From NCBI GenBank assembly GCA_030533325.1, contig JAUNJJ010000010.1, positions 1 to 57,684 of the forward strand: a stretch of DNA of 57,684 bases. The letters are read 5' to 3'. This document shows positions 43,459 to 52,015 of this stretch, in pieces. The translations under genes were made by a program, and so were the position numbers. This DNA is from Oscillospiraceae bacterium. Lineage in GTDB: Bacteria; Bacillota; Clostridia; Oscillospirales; Ruminococcaceae. The first letter of the stretch is position 1. Each line of letters begins with the position of its first letter. Under the pieces are notes generated by a model. That model ran no database searches, was not told the origin of the DNA, and saw only the letters and a list, made by a program, of their open reading frames with translations.

Positions 43459-44660
43459 TGCCTTGTCATGTCTGATTTTCGTAACAGTCAGAGCTGCTGC
43501 GAAGATTGCAAGTGCGAAGAGGACTTCTATCCCTATGAATTTCATGCACAGTGATGAGGAGAAGATTTCGCCGGATACACCTGAGAGCATGTTGTTTACT
43601 CTGATGTACCAGTAAGCCGGGAGAAATCTTGCTGCACTGAGAACATTGTCGGAGAGAACTTCCTGCGGTACGAAAATTCCGCAGAGGAAGCACATTCCGA
43701 GGCTTATTATGTTCGAGAGAATGTTTACGCCGACACGGCCAGGGTTGAATGATGCGATGAGAATTGCAATACCTGTGCTGATTATGATAAATACAAAACT
43801 GTTAAGTACAGCTAAAAGCGCACGGCCTTTGTAGAATTCTTCGTTTAGCAATGCCCCTGAAATCATAAACAGCAGCCATAAGCCAAGTACAAATATCATG
43901 CTTCCGAGGAATATCTGAAATGTCTGTGAGGACGGTCTGAGACTTGAGCAGTTTGTTCTGTTTCTGATGTTCTTTTTGTTCATAGTCAGAAGAACAGGAC
44001 AGAGTGCTGAGACAAGTATCTGAAGAAATACATAAGGGAGGTACTGGAAGTACGCACTGAAAAGTGCACTGTAGTCATCTGAATAAATATGCTCTTCTTT
44101 GAATGTTTCCTTTGTAACTTCAACGTTTAATGAAAGTGTGTCAGCTGTATTTTTCTGAGCTGTACTGAGGTCATCACCTTTGGCAAGAAATGCCCGTACT
44201 GTTTTTACATATTCGTCAGCAAGGTTTGTCATAAGAACGTTTGAGTAGCTTTCATGCACATATCTGTTGTCGAAAAGACCTTCTGTTTTTCCGTCGGACA
44301 GATTTTCTGAAAAGCCTTTTTTTATTGTAAGTACATAGTCCTTTGTTTCATAGTTTTCCTGCCTTTTGTACTGGTTAAGAAATGACTCAAGAATTGTAGC
44401 TTCTATGCTGTCGGAGGCGACTGAAAGACTTATGTCTTCATCAAGCCAGATTATACCCTTTACTTTCTGTTCCTTCAGAAGTGTGAGAGCATTTTCCTTA
44501 TCTGTATAGGTAACCTCAAGAAGCGGATTTTCGCTTTCGGAGATTTTGTCAGTTACCGTATGAAATACCGGGTTCTCACTGATTTCAACCGCTGCAGCAG
44601 GCACTGCCGAAAAACTTGTGTATTCGTCGTAGATATTGCTGAATGAGATTTTGAAAAATG
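43456..44660 (-). pseudogene. 5'-truncated ABC-2 type transporter permease
   Basis: The reading frame gives about 400 aa of an ABC-2 permease. A large extracytoplasmic loop (about 1-180, starting around SFSNIYDEYTSF) is followed by five or six membrane helices at the C-terminal end (PYVFLQILVSALCPVLL through VLFALAIFAAALTV). The N-terminal cytoplasmic part and first membrane helix are missing. The frame runs without an ATG into DNA that codes, on the other strand, for the end of a histidine kinase. A GTG at 44604 is the first possible start. No ATPase partner lies nearby. It probably cannot function. Confidence 0.7.
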
Positions 44661-44664
44661 CACA

Positions 44665-44805
44665 GATACCGGCGGTAAAGGCGGAATAGGTCTTTCAAAT
44701 ATGAGAGACAGAGCTGAGAGCGTCGGCGGACTTATTAATTTCACTGCATCCGAAAAAGGATACAGAGTATTTATGACTATACCGAAGAAAGAGGATGAAA
44801 GATGA
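44665..44805 (+). pseudogene. C-terminal remnant of a NarL-type sensor histidine kinase
   Basis: The last 46 codons of a histidine kinase ATPase domain: DTGGKGGIGLSNMRDRAESVGG (the G-box, too short to act alone), ending in PKKEDER with a stop that overlaps the response-regulator start in an ATGA. The N-terminal sensor, the dimerisation His box and the N-box are gone. They are replaced by the opposing permease gene, with a breakpoint between about 44640 and 44665. Confidence 0.8.
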
Positions 44806-45422
44806 ATATAGCAGTAATTGATGATGATATGCTTGTAGCAGTTTCACTTAAAACTATTCTTGAAAGTACAGGTATTATAAATGTAGCTGCCACAGGAAAC
44901 AGCGGTGAGGAAGCGATTGAGATTTACAGGGAAGTTCATCCTGATGTAATGCTTATGGATATTCGTATGCAGGGAATGACCGGACTTGAAGCAGGCGAGA
45001 AGATACTTAAGGAGGATCCGCAGGCTAAGATTCTGTATCTCACAACATTTTCCGATGATGAATACATAGTAAAGGCACTTAACATAGGAGCAAAGGGCTA
45101 CATACTCAAACAGGATTTCAACGGAATAGCGCCGGCACTTGAGGCTGTTATGAAGGGACAGAGTGTTTTCGGTGATCAGGTGGTGAACAGAATTCCGAAC
45201 CTTATGCAGAAAAAATCCGGATTTGATTATTCAAAGTATGATATTACAGAAAAGGAATATGAGATAATCGAACTTGTAGCAGAAGGTTTAAGCAATAAAG
45301 AGATTGCTTCTGATCTGATACTCAGCGAAGGAACAGTAAGAAACTACATCACAAGTATTCTTGAAAAGCTCGATCTCAGAGACAGAACTCAGCTTGCAGT
45401 GTTTTATTACAATGCGGGATGA
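44802..45422 (+). CDS. NarL/LuxR-family response regulator
   Basis: A 206-aa two-component regulator. The receiver domain (1-120) has the acidic pocket D7-D9, phospho-acceptor Asp53 in LMDIRM, LTTF and the GAKGYILK Lys. The C-terminal LuxR-type HTH spans about 145-205 (LVAEGLSNKEIASDLILSEGTVRNYI core). It likely controlled an ABC exporter operon, as such regulators often do. Its own kinase is truncated just upstream, and no promoter is visible directly before it, so its expression and phosphorylation are uncertain. The overlap with the kinase stop is the normal ancestral arrangement. Confidence 0.92.
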   Translation: MNIAVIDDDMLVAVSLKTILESTGIINVAATGNSGEEAIEIYREVHPDVMLMDIRMQGMTGLEAGEKILKEDPQAKILYLTTFSDDEYIVKALNIGAKGYILKQDFNGIAPALEAVMKGQSVFGDQVVNRIPNLMQKKSGFDYSKYDITEKEYEIIELVAEGLSNKEIASDLILSEGTVRNYITSILEKLDLRDRTQLAVFYYNAG

Positions 45423-45445
45423 GAGCTGATAAACCTTAAAAATAT

Positions 45446-45486
45446 ATGAACCCTCTGATATGTAATTTTAATCAGAGGTTTCATTT
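45446..45486 (+). terminator. Terminator after the response regulator
   Basis: AACCTCTGAT-type arms (ACCCTCTGAT and ATCAGAGGTT) followed by a T-rich tail. Confidence 0.8.
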
Positions 45487-45487
45487 T

Positions 45488-45715
45488 TTAATCGTGGTGA
45501 TGATGGTGCGGAGGATCTGCGTATCCGTTGATTATATCTGAGATAAGACCAACTACTTCGTTATAGCATCCGCCGCATCCGGTTGAACATGATGTAGCTT
45601 CCTGAATCTGTTTAAATGTATCAAGTACATCCTCAAGTCTGGAAAGACTGTTCACAGCATTGTAGATGTCAGAATAGCTGACGCCCATACAGTGGCATAT
45701 TTCGCGGTTTTCCAT
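45488..45715 (-). CDS. BFD-like [2Fe-2S]-binding protein with terminal His run
   Basis: A 75-aa protein of the bacterioferritin-associated ferredoxin type. The cluster ligands are CHC (C7, C9) and two cysteines of CSTGCGGC near residue 50. The start is ATG 45715 behind AAAAGGAG, not the upstream frame opening at 45784. The C-terminus ends PPHHHHHD, a natural run of five His that could bind metal. BFD domains pass electrons or deliver clusters to partner proteins. It has its own promoter (45784-45756) and no linked bacterioferritin. Confidence 0.85.
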   Translation of the reverse strand: MENREICHCMGVSYSDIYNAVNSLSRLEDVLDTFKQIQEATSCSTGCGGCYNEVVGLISDIINGYADPPHHHHHD

Positions 45716-45755
45716 TGTGTTTTCACTCCTTTTGTGAAGAAAATATCTGTAAACC

Positions 45756-45784
45756 ATTATACACCGGAAAATATAATTAGTCAA
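45756..45784 (-). promoter_or_regulatory. Promoter of the BFD-like gene
   Basis: On the minus strand TTGACT (45784-45779), a 17-bp spacer and TATAAT (45761-45756). Confidence 0.8.
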
Positions 45785-45881
45785 TAAATGTTATATCGAC
45801 ATAATGTAAATTAATAAGTCTTCACAATCAACAACAAAATCGTATTTATTTGTACACTTCAACAAAATTTCGTGAAAACCA

Positions 45882-45910
45882 TTGACTTAAAATGATATAT
45901 CGATTATAAT
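45882..45910 (+). promoter_or_regulatory. Promoter of the riboswitch-controlled gene
   Basis: TTGACT (45882-45887), a 17-bp spacer and TATAAT (45905-45910), directly upstream of the aptamer. Confidence 0.82.
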
Positions 45911-45925
45911 GAACATAGAATTTGA

Positions 45926-45997
45926 ATATTTGGCAAAGCAGTTGAAAGACTGTGACGCAAAACTAAAGGGCCTTTAACATGGCAGCCAGTTGCACGG
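45926..45997 (+). ncRNA. c-di-GMP-I (GEMM) riboswitch aptamer
   Basis: The conserved GEMM features are in order: GGCAAAGC, a short hairpin with a GAAA-type loop (CAGTTGAAAGACTG), GTGACGCAAA, CTAAAGGGCC and finally ATGGCAGCCAGTTGC. This class binds the second messenger c-di-GMP. It lies between a promoter and the gene at 46108 and is followed by a terminator hairpin. Confidence 0.9.
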
Positions 45998-46000
45998 ATT

Positions 46001-46034
46001 GCAGCACTGCCATTAAAAACGGCGGTGTTTTTTT
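46001..46034 (+). terminator. Riboswitch expression platform: intrinsic terminator
   Basis: CACTGCC (46005-46011) pairs with GGCGGTG (46021-46027) before T7. CTGCCAT (46007-46013) could instead pair with ATGGCAG (45979-45985) of the aptamer. The two folds exclude each other. Ligand binding should hold ATGGCAG in the aptamer and permit termination, so an OFF switch is predicted (inference). Confidence 0.8.
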
Positions 46035-46107
46035 ATATTCAATTTTATATTCAAAAGGGAAAAAAAGGACAGAATATTGGGTTAAAACAATGAAAAGGGG
46101 TATTTTT

Positions 46108-48069
46108 ATGAAGGGAATCATAAAAAGAGGCAGCCTCAGATGTGCAGCTTTTGCTGCCGCCTGCCTGATAACAGTATCGGACGCTAATTATTTCAATATC
46201 GCAGAAGTTTATTCAGCAGCTTCTGTATCAAGTGAGTACAAGTCATGGAAACAGGGTGACAGCAGATGGGAAGCTCTTCACCTTGGAAGAAGCCCGTATA
46301 CAATGGGAGGCTACGGATGTGCAGTTACTTCACTTGCATCACTTCTTGTTCACGCAGGAAATTTTACAGACAGTGAATTTGATCCCGGCATATTCTGCAG
46401 ACTTATGAGTCAGTATGACGGATTCGGAAGCGACGGAGATATTATCTGGGGAAGAGTATCAAAAATTGCACCTGGTTTTACCTTCAAAGGAACTTATTAT
46501 TTTGAGGGAGTTGTTCCTAATGAGGAAAAGTTCGCAAAGATAAAAGAGTTATACAATGAAGGCTATTATCTGATTATAGATGTCAGAAATTCAGGACACT
46601 GGGTAGCAATTGACCGTATAGAAAACGATATAATTTATTCTATGGACCCGGGCGAAAACAGAAATCCTGATGTATTTAAACAGTACGACCCGAAGGGAAC
46701 TACATGTATTAAGATATTTAAATCAACAGGTATCACAAAGACTCCTCCTCCGGTAAGATATAATTTTCAGACTGGCAGATATGTTACAACAACCAGACTG
46801 AATGTAAGAAAAGCAGCGACTTCTTCATCTGAAAAGCTTGGAGAACTTGAAAAGGGAACACAGATTACTGTTGCTCAGGTTGAAGGCAGCTGGGGAAGAA
46901 TAAACTACAAAGGCACAAATGCCTGGGTATGTCTTGATTATGCGGAAAAGATTGCAGAATCTGATGTTAAGCCGCCTGCATCCCAGACACCTGCAGTGAC
47001 TGAAGCAGCACCTGTAACTACCTCTGCTGCTCCGGTAACAACAGTTCCGGTAACTTCCGTTACTTCAGCAAATCCTGTAACACAGCCGCCGGTTACTACT
47101 GTAACTACAGCAGCGAAAGAGTATAAAAAAGGAATGTACCGTACAAACGACTATCTTAACTACCGTGAAAAACCGGACGTAAACTCAGCCTTATACGGTG
47201 TTATTCCTGTTGGTACACAGATAAATATTTCAGAAGTATCAGGCAGATGGGGCAGAACAGAATACAACGGTAAAAAATGCTGGGTATGCCTTGACTACGC
47301 TGATTTCATTTCTGAATCAGTAACTTTAGCGGTTACAACAGCAAAGGTAACAGCACCTGTTTCTACAAAAGCGACAACAACTGTTACTTCACCGGTAACA
47401 ACAGTTGCCACTACTACAGTAACAACAGCTGCCATTACCACAGTTACAACAGCAGCTTCAACCACAGCTGCTTCAGTACTGACTACAGTTCCGGAAACAA
47501 CAGTCAGAGAAACTGAACCACCTGTAACAGAATCTGAAGAAAACGGATATATACTGAAGTGCAGAACAGCTGACGCTCTTAATTTCAGAACAGGAGCAGG
47601 CACGGAGAACGAAATAATCTGTGTAATTCCTAAAGGTACAGAACTTACAGTTCTGGAAGCAGACAGTGAAGACAGATGGGGCAGGGTAACATTCAACGGA
47701 AAAACCGGCTGGGTATGCCTTGACTATGTGATTCTCGTTGAAGACAATACAGAACCTTCTGTTCCTGAAGTAACAGAGCCGGAAAAACCTGAAGAGCCAC
47801 CTGTAACAGAAGATGAAAAACCAGTACCGCCTCCTGCTTCTGAAATTATTATTGATGCAGCCGGAGAATCAGCTATAAAGAATGAAAATTCATCAGATAT
47901 TTTCAGGGGCGATGTAGACCGCAACGGATTTATAAATGTTCTTGATTATATTAAACTTAAGAGCTTTTTTGAGGGTGAATATGCAGTTTCAGAGGAAGCT
48001 GACGTAAATGATGACGGCGTTGTAAATATTTGTGATCTTATCGCACTCAGAAAATTATTTATAAAATAA
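46108..48069 (+). CDS. Secreted C39-like peptidase with three SH3 domains and a dockerin
   Basis: A 653-aa exported protein. The signal peptide (about 1-40) is followed by a papain-like C39_2-type domain (about 45-210) with GYGCAVTSLASLL (Cys) and GHWVAIDR (His). Three bacterial SH3 domains (each LN-x-R...WGR...WVCLDYA/V) are separated by Thr/Val/Pro-rich linkers, and a dockerin closes the protein (DVDRNGFINVLDY and DVNDDGVVNICDL). It probably binds cell wall and cleaves a peptide or peptidoglycan, attached via the dockerin. The ATG at 46108 follows AAAAGGGG; upstream in-frame ATGs fall in the riboswitch or lack a ribosome site. It is controlled by the c-di-GMP riboswitch. Confidence 0.87.
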   Translation: MKGIIKRGSLRCAAFAAACLITVSDANYFNIAEVYSAASVSSEYKSWKQGDSRWEALHLGRSPYTMGGYGCAVTSLASLLVHAGNFTDSEFDPGIFCRLMSQYDGFGSDGDIIWGRVSKIAPGFTFKGTYYFEGVVPNEEKFAKIKELYNEGYYLIIDVRNSGHWVAIDRIENDIIYSMDPGENRNPDVFKQYDPKGTTCIKIFKSTGITKTPPPVRYNFQTGRYVTTTRLNVRKAATSSSEKLGELEKGTQITVAQVEGSWGRINYKGTNAWVCLDYAEKIAESDVKPPASQTPAVTEAAPVTTSAAPVTTVPVTSVTSANPVTQPPVTTVTTAAKEYKKGMYRTNDYLNYREKPDVNSALYGVIPVGTQINISEVSGRWGRTEYNGKKCWVCLDYADFISESVTLAVTTAKVTAPVSTKATTTVTSPVTTVATTTVTTAAITTVTTAASTTAASVLTTVPETTVRETEPPVTESEENGYILKCRTADALNFRTGAGTENEIICVIPKGTELTVLEADSEDRWGRVTFNGKTGWVCLDYVILVEDNTEPSVPEVTEPEKPEEPPVTEDEKPVPPPASEIIIDAAGESAIKNENSSDIFRGDVDRNGFINVLDYIKLKSFFEGEYAVSEEADVNDDGVVNICDLIALRKLFIK

Positions 48070-48082
48070 TAATAAAATAAGT

Positions 48083-48126
48083 ATAAACACCTCTGATTTG
48101 TCAAAGCTACAAATGGAGGTGTTTAT
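48083..48126 (+). promoter_or_regulatory. Hairpin covering the ribosome site of the M23 gene
   Basis: ATAAACACCTC pairs with GAGGTGTTTAT, with an inner TTTG/CAAA stem. The GGAGGTG ribosome site of the gene at 48129 is inside the right arm. There is no T tract, so translation control is as likely as termination. Confidence 0.55.
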
Positions 48127-48128
48127 TT

Positions 48129-48872
48129 ATGAAAAATTTTAATAAACCAAAAAAGCCGCGTGTGTTTACAAGAAAAAGCTATTATACAGCTTTAGCTGTT
48201 TGTACTCTTATGCTTGGTGCAGCGTGTTTCGGCTCGTACAAACAGACAGAAAAGAAAATCGGCGAAGAACTTTCTTCAGTAGTTGAAAACCAGAAGACTC
48301 CGGTGGTAACAGGAAAATCAGATGAGCAGAAAACCGTTAATGTTGCCGGAGTAAAGCCGGGTGTTAAAAAGGAAACCAAATCCCCGGAACAGACAAAGCC
48401 GGCTGTAACAGCAAAAGAAGAAGTACATTCTGAACCGAGAATAGAAGAGAGTCCTGTAAGAAAATACAGCATTCCTGTAAACGGACAGATTATTCAGGAG
48501 TTCAGCGGAGATGAACTTATAAAAAATCAGACAACAGGTGCATGGCAGACTCATAACGGTATGGATATAGCTGCAAATCCCGGAGATGAAGTCAGAGCGA
48601 TGTATGAGGGAACGGTAACAGATGTACTTGAGGATCCGCTGTGGGGAGTTACTGTTGTTATCGATCACGGTGAGGGAATATCAGCACGTTACTGCGGTCT
48701 GAACAAGGGGCTGAACGTTACAAAGGATGACAAGGTATCATCTCAGGATGTTATAGGAGCTGTGGGGGATACAATGGATATTGAATCCTCAATGGAACCT
48801 CACCTTCATTTTGAAGTTCTGAAAAACGGAAAATATATCAATCCCCTTGATTTTATCAACGGCAGGGAATGA
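48129..48872 (+). CDS. M23 (LytM) family metallopeptidase, SpoIIQ-like
   Basis: A 247-aa protein with one N-terminal membrane helix (about 18-36), a Lys/Pro/Glu-rich linker (about 45-110) and an M23 domain (about 112-245). The zinc ligands are intact: HNGMD (H142, D146) and HLHFE (H227), with H225 as catalytic partner. It should be an active endopeptidase on the outer face of the membrane. Architecture and size resemble SpoIIQ of sporulating Firmicutes, and a SigK gene lies 7 kb away, but vegetative wall turnover is equally possible. Confidence 0.83.
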   Translation: MKNFNKPKKPRVFTRKSYYTALAVCTLMLGAACFGSYKQTEKKIGEELSSVVENQKTPVVTGKSDEQKTVNVAGVKPGVKKETKSPEQTKPAVTAKEEVHSEPRIEESPVRKYSIPVNGQIIQEFSGDELIKNQTTGAWQTHNGMDIAANPGDEVRAMYEGTVTDVLEDPLWGVTVVIDHGEGISARYCGLNKGLNVTKDDKVSSQDVIGAVGDTMDIESSMEPHLHFEVLKNGKYINPLDFINGRE

Positions 48873-48878
48873 TACAGT

Positions 48879-48918
48879 TTAAGCAGCTGCGTGGATTTAC
48901 TGCAGCTGCTTTTCTTTG
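48879..48918 (+). terminator. Terminator after the M23 gene
   Basis: AAGCAGCTGC and GCAGCTGCTT form a stem followed by a T-rich tail. Confidence 0.85.
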
Positions 48919-48946
48919 GTCGGAAGAAAAAAATTCATATTTTCAC

Positions 48947-48975
48947 TTTACTTTTTATTTTTTTTGTGGTATAGT
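48947..48975 (+). promoter_or_regulatory. Probable promoter of prmA and the topoisomerase genes
   Basis: TTTACT (48947-48952), a 17-bp spacer and TATAGT (48970-48975), 38 bp before the prmA start. Confidence 0.55.
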
Positions 48976-49012
48976 TAATTCTGGATTGCAATTTTTCAGA
49001 AAGGACGATTAT

Positions 49013-49978
49013 ATGAACTGGACAGAACTTGATATTTTTACGACAACAGAAGGAATAGAGCTTATAACAGCCGGTCTTATGGACATTGGCATAAAGGGCT
49101 TTGCTATAAAGGACGCAAATGATTTTAACGAATTTCTTCAGAACAAGGAAGGCAACTGGGACTATCTTGAAGATGATCTCATGCAGCTTGCGGAGTGTGA
49201 AACTACAGTAACAGTTTATCTCCCTGAAAATAATCAGGGTGCGGAGATGCTTATCGCAATCAGATCCATGCTTAAAGAGATAAAGGAAAATGACACTGAT
49301 TCCGTATACGGACGTCTTGAAACAGAGATGAAAAACGTTAAGGAAGAGGACTGGGCCAATAACTGGAAACAGTACTTCAAGCCTCTCGAGATAGGAAACA
49401 GGCTTCTTGTTAAGCCTTCATGGGAAGAGGTGGGTGAAACAGACCGTACTATCCTCGAGATAGACCCTGCTTCAAGCTTCGGCAGCGGACAGCATTACAC
49501 AACAAAGCTCTGTCTTGAGTACCTTGACAGACTTGACCTTAAAGGAAAGAAAATTCTTGACCTTGGCTGCGGAAGCGGTATTCTTTCAATCGGTGCTATG
49601 CTCCTCGGTGCGCAGAGTTCCGTTGCAGTTGATGTTGAGGAAAATGCAGTTAAGGTAGCTATGGAAAATGCAGTTAAGAACAACATAGATACTTCAGTAT
49701 ATACTGCATACTGCGGAAACATAATCACAGACAGTGAACTTGCAGCACGTTTAGGTGATGGATATGATATAATCACGGCAAATATAGTAGCTGACATACT
49801 TATAGCAATGAAAGATCATTTTTATAAATTCCTTAAACCGGACGGAATCCTTATAATCTCAGGTATAATTGATGAGCGTAAGGAAGAGGTAACAGATGCG
49901 GTTACAGGTGCGGGATTTGAAATAATCGAGAGCCGCGAGGAAAGCGACTGGGCTGCTGTAATGCTCAGAAAGAAGTAA
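49013..49978 (+). CDS. prmA: Ribosomal protein L11 methyltransferase
   Basis: A 321-aa enzyme that methylates ribosomal protein L11 with SAM. N-terminal substrate-recognition domain, then the PrmA signature DPASSFGSGQHYTT, SAM motif I ILDLGCGSGIL, and ANIVADIL (the N-x-x-A/D motif). The ATG at 49013 follows AAAGGA; an open frame reaches upstream to 48869 through the terminator and promoter and is rejected. It is followed 27 bp later by the topoisomerase pair. Confidence 0.95.
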   Translation: MNWTELDIFTTTEGIELITAGLMDIGIKGFAIKDANDFNEFLQNKEGNWDYLEDDLMQLAECETTVTVYLPENNQGAEMLIAIRSMLKEIKENDTDSVYGRLETEMKNVKEEDWANNWKQYFKPLEIGNRLLVKPSWEEVGETDRTILEIDPASSFGSGQHYTTKLCLEYLDRLDLKGKKILDLGCGSGILSIGAMLLGAQSSVAVDVEENAVKVAMENAVKNNIDTSVYTAYCGNIITDSELAARLGDGYDIITANIVADILIAMKDHFYKFLKPDGILIISGIIDERKEEVTDAVTGAGFEIIESREESDWAAVMLRKK

Positions 49979-50005
49979 TATTATCTGAATCAACGGAGGT
50001 ATAAA

Positions 50006-51988
50006 ATGTCAAAAAAAACGGCTGATTACGGAAATGACAGTATTACTATGCTCAAAGGCGCTGACAAAGTCAGAAAGCGCCCTGCGGTTATTTTCGGTTC
50101 TGACGGAATAGACGGATGTGAACATTCAGTATTTGAGATAATATCAAACTCCATTGATGAGGCTCGTGCCGGATTCGGGGAGAAGATTATTATCACAAAG
50201 TACAGAGACAATATTTTTGAAGTAGAGGATTTCGGACGAGGATGTCCTGTTGACTACAATAAAACAGAGGACAGATACAACTGGGAACTTGTTTACTGCG
50301 AACTTTATGCCGGAGGAAAGTATGATGCTGAAGGTGAATCATACGAGTATTCACTTGGCCTGAACGGTCTTGGTCTTTGTGCAACACAGTTTTCTTCTGA
50401 ATTTATGGACGTTGAAGTTGTACGTGACGGTTACCGGTATTCACTTCATTTTGAGAAGGGTGAAAACATTGGCGGTCTTACAAAGGAACACTGTAAAGCA
50501 GGCAAAACAGGAACAAAAACCAGATGGAGACCTGACCTTGATGTATTTACGGAGATTGATGTTTCCGATGAGTATTTCCGTGATGTACTCAGAAGACAGG
50601 CTGTAGTAAATCCTAATCTTCTTTTTATCTTCCGTACAGAAAGTGAAGAAGGAACATTTTCAGAGGAACAGTTTGTTTACGAGAATGGTATAACAGATTA
50701 TCTTAAGGAAATCGCCGGGGATGATGCTATTACAGGCATTCAGTACTGGCAGTGTGAGAGAACAGGACGTGACAGAGCTGACAAGCCTGACTACAAAGTC
50801 AAGCTTTCGGTAGCCTTTACTTTCTCAAACAAGGTAAAGAAGCTTGAGTACTATCACAACTCAAGTTTCCTTGAATACGGAGGTTCACCTGAAAAGGCTG
50901 TAAAACAGGCTTTTGTTTCGCAGATTGATTCATATCTTAAACAGAACGGAAAATACCTTAAGAATGAAGGAAAGATTACCTTTGCTGATATAGAGGAATG
51001 TCTCGTACTTGTTTCCTCATCATTTTCAACCCAGACTTCATATGAAAACCAGACCAAGAAGGCTATAACCAACAAGTTTATCTATGAAGCGATGACTGAA
51101 TTTCTCAAGCATCAGATAGAAGTATATTTCCTTGAAAATCCTGATGAGGCACTGAAGATATCAGAGCAGATTATGATTAACAAGAGAAGTCGTGAAAATG
51201 CTGAAAAGACACGTCTTAACATAAAGAAAAAGCTTGCCGGAACTATTGATCTTTCCAATATGGTTCAGAAGTTTGTTGACTGCAGAACCAAGGATGTTTC
51301 CAGGAGAGAACTGTACATCGTGGAAGGTGACTCTGCTCTTGGTGCTGTAAAGCTTGCCCGCGAAGCAGAATTTCAGGCGATTATTCCTGTAAGAGGCAAG
51401 ATACTTAACTGTCTCAAGGCAGATTACAGCAAGATATTTAAAAATGAAATCATAACGGATATTATAAAAGTACTTGGCTGCGGTGTGGAAGTAAGTACAA
51501 AGGCAAACAGGGATCTTTCTTCATTCAGCCTTGAAAATCTCAGATGGAACAAAGTGGTTATCTGTACAGATGCCGATGTTGACGGTTTCCAGATAAGAAC
51601 ACTTATTCTAACAATGATATACAGACTTACACCTACACTTATAGATGAAGGATATGTGTACATCGCAGAATCACCTCTCTTCGAAATCACTACAAAGAAC
51701 AAGACATACTTTGCATATACCGAGAAGGAAAAGACAAAGATTCTTGAAAAAATCGGTGATCAGAAGTACACTCTCCAGAGATCAAAAGGTCTTGGTGAGA
51801 ACGAACCGGAGATGATGGCGCTCACAACTATGAACCCTGATACGAGAAGGCTTATCAAAGTTACAAAAGATGATGTTGAAGCCACAGCAAATATGTTCGA
51901 TCTGCTCCTTGGCGATAATCTCCAGGGCCGAAAGGATTTTATCTCAGAATACGGCGGAGATTATCTTGATATGGCAGATATCTCATAA
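50006..51988 (+). CDS. Type II topoisomerase subunit B (ParE/GyrB-like)
   Basis: A 660-aa protein. The GHKL ATPase has SNSIDEA and VEDFGRGCPVD, and GLNGLGL in place of the usual GLHGVGA loop. The transducer follows, then the TOPRIM domain with EGDSALG, DADVDGFQIRTL and a RSKGLGENEPEMM tail. With the subunit A gene 27 bp downstream it forms an ATP-dependent type II topoisomerase. The deviations in the ATP lid suggest a second, diverged set rather than the housekeeping gyrase. Whether it acts as Topo IV or otherwise cannot be told. The ribosome site is CGGAGGT. Confidence 0.9.
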   Translation: MSKKTADYGNDSITMLKGADKVRKRPAVIFGSDGIDGCEHSVFEIISNSIDEARAGFGEKIIITKYRDNIFEVEDFGRGCPVDYNKTEDRYNWELVYCELYAGGKYDAEGESYEYSLGLNGLGLCATQFSSEFMDVEVVRDGYRYSLHFEKGENIGGLTKEHCKAGKTGTKTRWRPDLDVFTEIDVSDEYFRDVLRRQAVVNPNLLFIFRTESEEGTFSEEQFVYENGITDYLKEIAGDDAITGIQYWQCERTGRDRADKPDYKVKLSVAFTFSNKVKKLEYYHNSSFLEYGGSPEKAVKQAFVSQIDSYLKQNGKYLKNEGKITFADIEECLVLVSSSFSTQTSYENQTKKAITNKFIYEAMTEFLKHQIEVYFLENPDEALKISEQIMINKRSRENAEKTRLNIKKKLAGTIDLSNMVQKFVDCRTKDVSRRELYIVEGDSALGAVKLAREAEFQAIIPVRGKILNCLKADYSKIFKNEIITDIIKVLGCGVEVSTKANRDLSSFSLENLRWNKVVICTDADVDGFQIRTLILTMIYRLTPTLIDEGYVYIAESPLFEITTKNKTYFAYTEKEKTKILEKIGDQKYTLQRSKGLGENEPEMMALTTMNPDTRRLIKVTKDDVEATANMFDLLLGDNLQGRKDFISEYGGDYLDMADIS

Positions 51989-52015
51989 AAAAGACAGACA
52001 TGACGAGGTAAGAAA

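Noticed and set aside
45979..46107. Upstream start of the C39-like/SH3 protein at ATG 45979
   Set aside because: It lies inside the riboswitch and terminator. ATG 46108 has an AAAAGGGG site and begins a signal peptide.
46980..47520. CRISPR-like short repeats (ACTACAGTAACAACAG type)
   Set aside because: These are codon repeats of Thr/Val/Pro linkers within an SH3-domain protein, without regular spacers. No CRISPR array or cas gene is present.
47295..47696. Minus-strand ORF of 133 aa inside the SH3 protein
   Set aside because: A shadow of the Thr/Val-rich linker, with low complexity and no ribosome site. Same for the shadow ORFs at 18413, 20032 and 54771.
48869..49012. Longer PrmA reading frame from 48869
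   Set aside because: The stretch covers a terminator and promoter and has no PrmA similarity. ATG 49013 has AAAGGA.
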